A DNA stretch of 64,000 bases. Source: Branchiostoma belcheri. Taxonomy: Eukaryota; Chordata; Leptocardii; Amphioxiformes; Branchiostomatidae. A program made the translations under genes and the position numbers. The stretch lies in assembly GCF_001625305.1 (NCBI RefSeq), contig NW_017804076.1, positions 1,687,646 through 1,751,645 of the forward strand, read 5' to 3'. The notes beneath the pieces were generated by a model. It worked only from the letters and a program-made list of their open reading frames with translations. It was not told the origin of the DNA and did no database searches. This document shows, piece by piece, positions 57,850-64,000 of the stretch (positions are counted from its first letter, which is position 1; every line of letters begins with the position of its first letter).

Positions 57850-59605
57850 GAAGCCATAGGTGACAATCCTCCGTGAAATTTTATATTTTGCAACAAAAAT
57901 AATCCCAAGCGTCAACGCCAGACCTACTGTGCAGACATTAGGTTAATACAATGAGGGCGCGTCACAATGATAAAACATAAAAAGACCCAAATCCATTACT
58001 GTTCCTAGGGCGTGTAAAGATACTGTGCTTCAAGTTCGAAGTTCATTTTAATTACACACATACAATCATTGCATTCACATAAAGATCGGACTATCATTAT
58101 CTATCATGGTCGTGTCACTAGTAACAAAGACAGCCCCACCGTCTTACCGTGCCTGTTACTTATTAAGCGCGACTGCCCATGCCAAAGTCCAGCAACAGTT
58201 GCGGTCAGCACGCGCGAGTGTTACTGCCGCTGGTCAGATACCCGGGCAAAACCATTTCAACGACATTATAGGGATGTTTAAAAAATAAGCATTTACTCCA
58301 ATATCAAAACTGCTAGGGTAAAAAGGAGGCCGATGATGATGATGATCATCATCATCATGTGGTAGTGATCATCATCATCATCACACCACATGATGATGAT
58401 GATGATGATGATAAATTGCCAATTCACGTCCAATTTATCATCATCATCATAATAATAATAATAATAATACAAGCTACATGGAGCTTCTCGGCTTCAAGTC
58501 CAGTGCACATATATGACCTTGCCCCCGAGCACCTTCTGTTAATATTAACGAGGTTAATATTATGAAATTATGAATACTTTATTTCCCCATGCAGACCAGA
58601 CGCATCAGTTTCATGGTGATCGGAGTGGTGGTACTGTTCACCCTGTGCTGGCTGCCCAACCACGCTCTCAACCTGTGGCGCATGGTCAACATCAAAAACA
58701 AGGTCACCACCACTGTCTACTACCTGAAGGTGAGACTCTTACCGTCCAGTCAACTAGAATTTGTGTTGTTGCCTTCGACAGAAGGGTATGTTTTCGGTTT
58801 GGCCATGGGGGAGTGGCTGTGGTGTGTGTCTGTATGTATGAAGGTGGATCTCCACTGTATTTGGTAGGTGAGTAGAGATATGGAAACAAAGGTCAAGTTC
58901 GAAAATGGTTCACCTGTCGTGTTTCTACGTTGCAGCAGTGGGATGTGTTTGTATTTGTGTACAACATAACTAGAGAAGCTGTGCATGATATCTAGTGGAT
59001 GGGTAGGCACAGCAAAGACGAAGGTCAAGTTCGATGATGGGCCTCCCAGTGGGTACGTTTGGTACTGCGTGGCATCAAAGTTTGAAGTAAAAATTTCCAC
59101 AAGTTTCAGGTTAATGATTTTTGAGTAGTCGAAGGCTGTTGGGACTTCGAATAAGTGGTGCCATCTTCGGCCTCCTAGCAGCTTGTTCGCAACTGTAGTG
59201 GGCGTTTTTGTTTTTAGCTTTTCCAGGGAATAACTTATTGCTCACGAACTTCTGGATGTGTGACAGGGGTTTAACGTAAACCTTTCCCTTGTTTGCCACT
59301 AGGTCATCGCCCTGTTCCTGAGTTATGCCAACTCTGCCATCAACCCGTTTGTCTACACCTTTGTGGGGGAAAACTTCCGCAACTGCCTGCGGCAGATGTG
59401 TCACCGTAGGAAGGACTCCGCCCTGGCACAGAAGGCCAAGGTCACGTCCAAACCCAGCTACAACACCGGGACCACCACCGTCACCGCCCCCACAAAAATC
59501 TCGGTGCGCGGGCCGTCGTCCGCCCTCTCCGCCGGTGGCGGCACCAGGGGCAGCGTCAAGCAAATGTCGCCCAACAAGTGGGACGTCCTAGAGGTCGAAG
59601 AGTAA
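43898..59605 (+). CDS. Gene C: kisspeptin/galanin-receptor-like class A GPCR (5 exons)
   Basis: Predicted plasma-membrane peptide receptor. CDS = join(43898..44206, 50244..50379, 57557..57807, 58595..58729, 59303..59605), 1134 nt, 377 residues. Seen: sequons N2-G-T and N6-E-T; GNSLVIY (N40); LAVTD (D68); Cys95 and Cys175; DRY 119-121; CWLPNH from 250; NPFVY 291-295; a long Ser/Thr/Gly-rich tail ending EVEE. All donors are consensus GT and acceptors AG, phases 0,1,0,0. I chose the ATG at 43898 rather than upstream in-frame non-ATG codons. TM1-TM3 resembles KISS1R (PSWVFG..MCKFVHYMMQ before the intron, then VTAQATC). Exon 1's 3' end is tandemly repeated in intron 1, and a TIR transposon lies in intron 2. 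A TATA-like box lies ~200 bp upstream and an AATAAA at 60428. Confidence 0.87.
44141..45480 (+). repeat. Tandem array: 3' end of gene C exon 1 plus donor, 8 units
   Basis: The segment from agctacatt (exon codons for SYI) through the donor and ~110 bp of intron repeats with a ~179-bp period. Exon-like parts: 44141-44206 (real exon), 44320-44385, 44488-44553, 44669-44734, 44848-44913, 45026-45092, 45222-45287, 45403-45469. Each encodes a variant of SYILPSWVFGLPMCKFVNYM and ends at a GT donor (gtaagg in all but the fifth, which has gtaggg). Units at 45026 and 45403 carry one extra base (cttctcc for ctgtcc). Each added copy is preceded by a pyrimidine stretch and tactacaaaag, an acceptor-like AG. 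If that AG were used the cassette would be 64-65 nt, so inclusion would shift the frame. Confidence 0.92.
45481..46269 (+). other. Gene C intron 1 beyond the exon-end array
   Basis: A weak tandem pair at about 45590-45720 and 45740-45870 (cagatgaaggcttgaaattc / cagatgtaggcgtgaaattc, tgtctgctaac, gcgatagac) is present. No coding sequence recognised. Confidence 0.55.
46270..46985 (-). mobile_element. Degenerate LINE (CR1/L2-like RT end, 3' UTR, tail)
   Basis: Minus strand encodes RPALEYAATAWRSSLKNV, then a stop and LESIQKRACSITQYTDKTSA, then ILADRRIHICNKFVAKAL. These are hallmarks of the region after the reverse transcriptase domain in CR1/L2-type LINEs. The 3' end is an (attc)n tail next to 46270. 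Stops and frameshifts make it inactive. Confidence 0.8.
46987..47384. mobile_element. MITE, GGCCATGTTGATTTGATTAT family
   Basis: The left end is degraded (acgttaagttgatttgatta); the inverted right end is ggccgtgttgatttgattat. Interior ctgtaaatcgtacgaagcag and ttcataatgaaggg. Confidence 0.88.
47539..47931. mobile_element. MITE, GGCCACACT variant with nested hairpin
   Basis: Ends ggccacactatcttagtttt and, inverted, ggccacactgacataatttt, both next to atggatgacatcc. Inside, cctgggtgccatcctccgta plus gt (47780-47801) pairs perfectly with 47845-47866, suggesting a second inserted foldback. Confidence 0.85.
48721..48914. mobile_element. Foldback MITE with 9-bp target duplication
   Basis: Arms of ~90 bp (48721-48810 and 48825-48914) are nearly perfect inverted copies, starting tactctccaagcagaggtag, around a 14-bp loop. 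Direct repeats cctgttagt at 48712-48720 and 48915-48923 are the target duplication. No coding capacity. In gene C intron 1. Confidence 0.95.
48957..49556. mobile_element. MITE, GGCCACACCAAGCAA variant, interrupted
   Basis: Ends ggccacaccaagcaattttt and, inverted, ggccacaccaagcaatgttt, followed by atggatgacgt. A LINE 3' end (ttcagcctttggctgcaaag, (gatt)n tail near 49450) lies inside, so the MITE was probably hit by a LINE insertion. Confidence 0.85.
50008..50210 (-). repeat. Family R repeat, copy 5 (34 bp from gene C exon 2)
   Basis: gaaggaaaacatattgtttt start, ccatggtaacctgtggtgtt and gggttacat core, ending cctttctagttt. Orientation is opposite to the copy next to gene A exon 2. Confidence 0.7.
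50244..50379 (+). CDS. Gene C exon 2 (TM3 DRY, ICL2)
   Basis: 136 nt, ttgcttcag/gtgacc to ggatcg/gtgagt, phase 0 to 1. Encodes VTAQATCLTLAIMSIDRYCA then IVHPIGSLGFRKRRIAIVLN and ICTWI. Confidence 0.92.
50415..50807. mobile_element. MITE, GGCCACAGCAAGTAA family
   Basis: Ends ggccacagcaagtaaatttt and, inverted, ggccacagcaagtaattttt, then atggatgacatc. Begins only ~36 bp after the exon 2 donor of gene C. Confidence 0.93.
50815..51172 (+). mobile_element. LINE 3' end
   Basis: A short degenerate coding end is followed by the UTR gcccctcatggggctgaagg and a tail of aataaaccaataaaccaatg. 5'-truncated. In gene C intron 2. Confidence 0.6.
51366..51620. mobile_element. Partial MITE, AATCCAATGCAATTTC family
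   Basis: aggggaatccggtgcaattt end, ccccatagcatactgatatc and gatgaaaaacggttgcttgt blocks shared with 6677-6935 and 30336-30701. Confidence 0.65.
51700..52098. mobile_element. MITE, GGCCATGTTGATTTGATTAT family
   Basis: Ends ggccatgttgatttgatcat and, inverted, ggccatgttgatttgattat; inner gcgcgcgtgcgaataaaaaa and atgcgcgcgtggatgtcatc. Confidence 0.93.
52099..53137 (+). other. Gene C intron 2, nothing recognised
   Basis: No coding frame or clear repeat structure seen. Confidence 0.4.
53138..53461 (-). mobile_element. LINE ORF2 C-terminal fragment
   Basis: The minus-strand frame reads RICKHCTLNTVEDETHFISN then CTLYSNERNELF, the cysteine/histidine motif (C-x2-C-x8-EDE-x-H-x4-C) that ends many non-LTR ORF2 proteins. 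107 codons, ends in a stop, 5'-truncated. Confidence 0.75.
53528..54063 (+). repeat. ~84-bp tandem repeat, six units
   Basis: Units share gaccagtgggagattt, ggggaattttccaggtacaa, tgaacctgtt and tagcgtctgtcttctctg. Short frames across it translate to repeated SVCLLCHDQWEI words, which reflect the repeat rather than a gene. Confidence 0.93.
54107..54340 (+). mobile_element. tRNA-derived SINE
   Basis: gtctggcgtaacaacagagc (A box), accaagaggtcccgagttcg then aatcc (B box). The body has gtcacttcactcaggcgaaa and an end ttggaataaaaaacattg. In gene C intron 2. Confidence 0.85.
54341..55491 (+). other. Gene C intron 2, dispersed repeat remnants
   Basis: 54350-54480 matches 13500-13660. 55360-55440 has three copies of aaaacacatggaaacata. 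54600-54930 looks repeat-derived but I cannot name it. No coding sequence. Confidence 0.45.
55492..57510. mobile_element. TIR DNA transposon, non-autonomous, TAAAA target duplication
   Basis: Ends ccatgggcgataggccaccg and, inverted, ccacaggcgctaggccaccg, both continuing agtttttgttgagatc. TAAAA is duplicated directly at 55487-55491 and 57511-57515. Subterminal blocks with cgtgaacacggtccgttgaa near the left are inverted near the right (ttcaacgggccgtgttcacg). Contains an assembly gap and a duplicated segment, so true length is probably ~1.45 kb. No transposase seen. Confidence 0.88.
55935..57047 (+). repeat. Near-identical 546-bp duplication across a 20-N gap
   Basis: 55935-56480 and 56501-57047 are nearly identical (three differences noticed: aaatac/aaacac, cttcttt/cttcctt, ccaaaag/ccaaaaag), separated only by the N run at 56481-56500. 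Best read as two overlapping contig ends not merged by the assembler. Confidence 0.92.
57557..57807 (+). CDS. Gene C exon 3 (TM4 end, ECL2, TM5, ICL3)
   Basis: 251 nt, acctacag/cgtctt to ctgcag/gtaaaa, phase 1 to 0. Encodes SFLLALPVVLYYELVPIPWF, RTFCRPVWPS, TM5 YMIYTVLITYFIPLVVCAVM and a basic ICL3. Its acceptor lies only 46 bp from the right end of a TIR transposon. Confidence 0.92.
57809..57848 (+). repeat. (AAT)n microsatellite
   Basis: Begins immediately at the gene C exon 3 donor (cag/gtaaaataataat). A polymorphic repeat here could influence splicing (inference). Confidence 0.9.
58331..58470. repeat. Palindromic (GAT)n/(ATC)n repeats
   Basis: gatgatgatgatgatcatca, an atcatcatcatcatcac run and a later gatgatgat stretch alternate orientation, giving nested hairpins in gene C intron 3, then (AAT)n at 58448-58468. 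Confidence 0.9.
58595..58729 (+). CDS. Gene C exon 4 (TM6)
   Basis: 135 nt, cccatgcag/accaga to ctgaag/gtgaga, phase 0. Encodes TRRISFMVIGVVVLFTLCWL, PNHALNLWRMV and VYYLK; same length and phase as gene B exon 4. Confidence 0.92.
59303..59605 (+). CDS. Gene C exon 5 (TM7 and C-tail)
   Basis: 303 nt, gccactag/gtcatc to the TAA at 59603-59605. Encodes VIALFLSYANSAINPFVYTF, VGENFRNCLRQMC and a 65-residue tail rich in Thr, Ser, Pro and Gly with KPSYNTGTTTVTAP, a plausible arrestin/kinase target region (inference). Confidence 0.92.
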   Translation, partial: VIALFLSYANSAINPFVYTFVGENFRNCLRQMCHRRKDSALAQKAKVTSKPSYNTGTTTVTAPTKISVRGPSSALSAGGGTRGSVKQMSPNKWDVLEVEE

Positions 59606-59804
59606 GAAAAAATCGTAATAGAGCGATCCTGAAGCCCCACTCACCTCCGTCAAAACATAGAAATGCAAATATTTGACGAACATGCAGTCACTTTGTCATT
59701 GGTCGAACCGCTAATTGCCAGTCTCTCATTGGTTGAACTTCTAATGATGGACATTCGGGATCGGTCTATTGCTGAGGGTACCTCACAATTAGTGCACTGT
59801 ATAC

Positions 59805-60050
59805 GTCCCGTGACCCTTCTGAGGGGTTAGTCTATACCCAGATCGTGGCCTGTATGACCTATCGAAATGTCAAAGATTCAAAACAAAACGTTACAAGTAA
59901 ATACATTTTTATTTTTATGCCGAACGCATTGTACAAGCCCAGTGCCCCTTCTGAGGGGTTAGTCTAAAGGTTCTACCCAGAGCGTGACCTGTATGATCTA
60001 TCGAAATATCAAAGATTGAAAACAAAATGTTACAAGTAAATATTTATGTC
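59805..60050 (+). repeat. Tandem duplication in gene C 3' UTR
   Basis: Two ~115-bp copies, about 59805-59918 and 59935-60050, share ccttctgaggggttagtcta, a tgacctatcgaaat-like block and a gttacaagtaaat block. The copies differ by substitutions and a small insertion. No ORF. Confidence 0.85.
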
Positions 60051-60427
60051 AGAGACCTTGAACAGTTGCCACAGTGTGGCCTCTCCGGTAACATATGTAA
60101 CTTGTCTGTTTGAAATAACAGCACTGAAAAGTTCTGCGATAGCATTAGAAGGTTAATATATTCCGCCTGAACCTACGTATGTTACACGCGAAAACATCAT
60201 ATTAAAGTTCTTGTAATCAGCTACAAGTTTGTTTTGTTTTGTTTTTTTTGTTTTTTTTTGGTCACAGGTACCAAATGTCCACTGCATTGTTTGCAAATAC
60301 TATGAAATTTAACTATACTGCCTTATATTGAGGATTCTTCTCTATTGAGAAATTGTTACAGTAGTTTTTATTTTCAAAAACTTCTTTGATGTTGATTGTC
60401 ACAGCAAATTACAATTTTATCTAATGA

Positions 60428-60433
60428 AATAAA
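60428..60433 (+). promoter_or_regulatory. Candidate poly(A) signal of gene C
   Basis: AATAAA about 820 bp after the gene C stop in an AT-rich 3' flank, upstream of the SINE at 60.8 kb. Confidence 0.35.
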
Positions 60434-60835
60434 GACTAAGCTTTTCTTCCAACACCAAAACAGATGGACTTTCATGCTAAGACAATTCTATCTTGATTGA
60501 CCGTCTTTTACATTTAAGTTTTGGAATCCAAAAACGACGGAATAGACTCGGGTATTTTACTATATGGAGTGTTTGAAAACAATATTGTGCACAAAAACTA
60601 CGTATCGAGGCCACTGTAATTTAACGTGTTTTGTGATGGTTTCTCTTCGATCGCAGTGTATGGTGGCAGCTGAAATGACAATGTTTCTGTCCTAATTATC
60701 ATGTGTTGTTTGTATCTTTGTAGTGCTATGGAGATATGTACCCCTGTGTAACTGTATACTGTAAAGTAAACAAGATACTTGCATTTACTGACTTAACACT
60801 CTACTACATTGTAATATGATAACTGAGATAACATT

Positions 60836-61060
60836 TGTGGGATCGTGTGGCGTAATGACAGAGCGTTCGTATCGGAACCAAGAAGTCCCGAGTTCGAATC
60901 CTGCCATGCCACCGATCTTGTGCCCTTGGGAAAGGCACTTCACATGAATTTCCTCACTTAACTCATGCGTTTGTCTGCGTTGGTGGTAGCATGAAAATAA
61001 GTTGGAAAACTTGAACGTGCCAGGTCTTGTAATAAATGTTGGAATAAAAGAAAACATTAC
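60836..61060 (+). mobile_element. tRNA-derived SINE
   Basis: gtgtggcgtaatgacagagc (A box), agaagtcccgagttcgaatc then ctgcc (B box). The body has cccttgggaaaggcacttca and an end gttggaataaaagaaaacat. Downstream of gene C. Confidence 0.87.
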
Positions 61061-61385
61061 CTTATATGTGAATGGCGATGTTGAGAAGAAAAGTTAAGTG
61101 GCATATTGCATCAGTACTGTATTGTCATTTACCTGTCTGCTTGGTCTGTTACTGTTCCATTTGTGACCATGTGTATATAGGGGCATGCCTTGGTAATATA
61201 GGAGTATGTACTAACATACTGTTGTGACTTTGATGAATTTTATGCAACACGTAAGTCGCTGGAAGTTCGTGGTGTATGAAGCTTTGTACAAAATGTCCTT
61301 TAAACTCAGTTAATACTCAGGAGGAATTGTGTGTAACACAATGACCGATTTGACCGTATGAGGGACCAACTTTGTCAGTAAATAA

Positions 61386-61757
61386 GGCCATGTTGATTTG
61401 ATTATATGGATGACATCCGCGCGCGCACTTTTTAAAAAGTTTTCGATCATACTGTCAATCTTACAATGTAGAATCTGATGCAGAATGAGAAAATATATGC
61501 CGTAAATTGCAAAAAAAGGAAAACGATACTAATGCCATAGGATGCAAAAATAAATTCCAAGGGAAACGAAGAAAGTCTAAAGAAATGTTCATTATTTGGC
61601 ATACAATAGTATTTAGTCATTTGTCCAACCTTCATTACCACGTACGTAGATTTCATAATGATGGCTATTTTTGCCAAACTTTTTTTATTCGCACGCTTGC
61701 ATCAGTTTTGAGGTTCCCAGAGGATGTCATCCATATAATCAAATCAACATGGCCTTA
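61386..61757. mobile_element. MITE, GGCCATGTTGATTTGATTAT family
   Basis: Perfect ends ggccatgttgatttgattat on both sides (right one inverted), next to atggatgacatcc. Flanked by TA-A / T-TA, fitting a TA target. Confidence 0.95.
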
Positions 61758-62041
61758 AATGTACTATTCAGGAGGAATTCCGGAAATGCGTGTAAAATAA
61801 TGATGTAATATTGAACCTTCGAGGGACCAACATTGTTATTAATGTATCTAGTATCAAAGTATCTAGTCGATTTCTATATGTCGAAGTCAGGAACGTGTAC
61901 AAGACTTGTCTGTGGTCAAACCATAACGCTGGGTTATATGTACATGTCGTTTGATAACCAAGTTATGAATAAACGTGTAACTTTGGAACGAAATGTGTTG
62001 TGTTGGCATGGGTACATGTTAGGCATCGCGTATCTTGTTTA

Positions 62042-62397
62042 GGCCATGTTGATTTGACTATTTGGATGACATCCTCTGGGAACCTCAAAACCGATACGAG
62101 AGTGCGAATAAAAAAAGTTTGGCAAAAAAGTTGCCTTCATTATGAAATCTAATTGGTCATAAAGGTTGAACAAATGACTAAACACACAGAGTATGGTATG
62201 CCGTATGGTGAATAATGAACTTTTCATTTTCATTTCTTCATTTCTACATTAATATCGTTTTCCTGCATTTTACTGCATATATTTGATCTTTTTCCAACTG
62301 CTTTGTACGATGGTTGAAAACCTTCTCTTTAGAAACGGACTAAATTCATGCCCGTGCACGTACGAATGCCATCCAATATAATCAATCAACATGGCCC
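62042..62397. mobile_element. MITE, GGCCATGTTGATTTGATTAT family
   Basis: Ends ggccatgttgatttgactat and, inverted, ggccatgttgattgattata; interior gcgaataaaaaaagtttggc and acacagagtatggtatgc. Confidence 0.9.
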
Positions 62398-63351
62398 AAG
62401 TTGTGCAATGGTGCCAGATTCTTTGACATATCTTGCACTTCCACATACAAACGCTAGATGGCGTAACGCACACGCTACTGTTACAGTCACACTCGGGGAC
62501 CCTACACGCGCGCACTTCCACTACCAAGCAAGAACTATTGTGACCCTTGCAAAACAAACATGGCATTTACTTGCTGACAAGGCTCGTCACAGAAATGACA
62601 GTGAATGGTTCTTTGAAAATGATGCCGTCCAAATAGTGTGAGATAAAACAAAAAAGAAGTTATGACAAGCAAGGATACGGATAAATATTTCTCGACCACA
62701 TAACAACACATTGTAGGCTGAAGGTCAGCTTTAGTGGCTTTGATTTAAAAATAGTCCAAATAACAATATACACCACAACTAGACCAGCACAACTAACTAC
62801 AGGGCATACTACTATACTGTCCACCGTAACGGCTACGCCTAATTAAGTGTTAATAGACTTGTCATCTTTTGTCGTTTGCCCCTTTCTGTATGTGCTAGCG
62901 TGTTTCTTTCCAAAATATTGACGACTGTCATAATAACGCCAGCCGCATGGTTCAAAGGGCGTAACTAACAACACAGGGTGGTTGCGCAAGTTAGGAACAA
63001 AAAATATAGGAATGTCACATTGTATGGCATGCAGAATATGACAAACACGCCTGCTAAACAAATATTTTGTGACAAAATCCTAATTGTCTTTTTCACGGAA
63101 TGGTCGTAACAAAGAAATGGCGACAACCACTGCGCATAGAAAGTGGCTGAAATAACACCGTACAACACTCTACCGACAACACCAAGACAAGACAAGAACA
63201 AGACTTGTGGGGAAAACGTCGGCATCTGAAATGAAGATTGCCCACACTTGCTCCAAGGAATGGTCTCGCCAAGCAGGACAAGTTTCGGCATGGGAAGTTC
63301 TCATCTCACGACTTTCTGCCTGATAGTGTCGTGTTTGGCTTCGACCGTTGA
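62398..63351. other. Intergenic, nothing recognised
   Basis: No supported coding frame. Short overlapping ORFs on both strands have no recognisable domain. Confidence 0.4.
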
Positions 63352-63656
63352 AGGTAAGTTTTCGACCATACTGTAAATCGTACGAAGCAGCTACTATATG
63401 CCACAAATTGCAAAAAATATTGGAAACCGGTTATATTGTGTCGTAGAATGCCGAAGAAGAAAATGTGATGAAATTAAAATCAGTCTATTATTCGCCATAC
63501 TATAACAGTCATTGCGTGTTTGTTCAACTTTCATGACGACGTGCACATGGATTTCATAATGAAGGCAACTTTTTTTGCCAAACTTTTTTCTCGCGTCATT
63601 TTTGGGTTCCCAGAGGATGTCACCCATATACGTATAATCAAATCACCATAAATCGG
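63352..63656. mobile_element. Truncated MITE, GGCCATGTTGATTTGATTAT family
   Basis: aagttttcgaccatactgta start without the left TIR. The right side retains gttcccagaggatgtcaccc and ataatcaaatcaccataaat. Confidence 0.8.
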
Positions 63657-64000
63657 CCTGTTTAGGTATTAGGCACCGATTTTGGCCTATTTCGTATATT
63701 CAATACGAAGATGAATACTATGTGTCCTCTAGGGGATAGTCTACCTGCCTTAACTTGTACCTAAAACATAAGCGGATGCTTCCAACTTTCTACGTGTTCG
63801 TCCCTGTATTGTACGAACAAGGGAACCTACATTTGAAGCCAATTACGCAGGGAAAAGCGTTCTTTGCTTTCCGCCTTGCTACACTTCGCGCGGTGAGTGG
63901 TTCGGACACCCGATGATGTTTTAGTAACTCTGTCGTCCGTGTGAACGCTTTGTCGTCCCCGACACAGGCAAAGAGACAAGACCATTCAGGTCATTGTAAT
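63657..64000. other. Right edge of window, nothing recognised
   Basis: GC content rises after 63830 (cttcgcgcggtgagtggttc), which could be near another gene, but no frame can be supported. Confidence 0.35.

Overview
The window looks like nuclear DNA of an invertebrate chordate, most likely an amphioxus (Branchiostoma). The evidence is intron-containing, vertebrate-like neuropeptide GPCR genes in AT-rich DNA packed with short transposons, LINE 3' ends and tRNA-headed SINEs. The species call is inference; the gene structures are read from splice sites and frames. Two 20-N assembly gaps are present (1726-1745 and 56481-56500).

Three paralogous class A (rhodopsin-like) receptors form a cluster. 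Gene A (+, 11116-25370) has 3 coding exons and about 385 residues. Gene B (-, 40204-32540) has 5 exons and about 340 residues. Gene C (+, 43898-59605) has 5 exons and about 377 residues. A and B converge; B and C diverge across about 3.7 kb. TM1-TM3 (GNSLVIY, MRTVTNYYIVNLAVTDLAFL, an exon break just before V-x-x/A-QATC) most resemble kisspeptin receptors (KISS1R/GPR54), with galanin/allatostatin-A receptors next (CWLPNH in TM6). Exon 2 is 136 nt in all three genes; exon 3 (251 nt) and exon 4 (135 nt) match between B and C. Intron phases are 0,1,0,0. Gene A lacks introns 3 and 4 precisely.

The most unusual structure is in gene C. The last ~66 nt of exon 1, with its 5' splice site and the start of intron 1, is repeated seven more times in a ~179-bp tandem array (44141-45480). 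Smaller duplications of the same kind occur after exon 1 and exon 2 of gene A, at the 3' end of gene A, and probably next to the exon 1 donor of gene B. Local duplication across exon 3' ends is thus a recurring theme in this family.

The rest is non-coding and repeat-derived. A MITE family with ends like GGCCATGTTGATTTGATTAT..GGATGACATCC is present in many copies, with relatives sharing the inner block. Other elements are foldback elements with 9-bp target duplications (15 kb and 48.7 kb), a ~1.45-kb TIR element in gene C intron 2 (inflated by an assembly duplication), several 5'-truncated LINE ends, tRNA-derived SINEs, a Penelope-like/hammerhead-ribozyme-like motif, minisatellites and microsatellites. 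No rRNA, true tRNA, CRISPR or bacterial-type feature is seen.

Layout: 1-11 kb, repeats upstream of gene A; 11.1-25.4 kb, gene A; 25.4-32.5 kb, intergenic MITEs; 32.5-40.2 kb, gene B; 40.2-43.9 kb, divergent intergenic; 43.9-59.6 kb, gene C; 59.6-64 kb, gene C 3' flank and MITEs.
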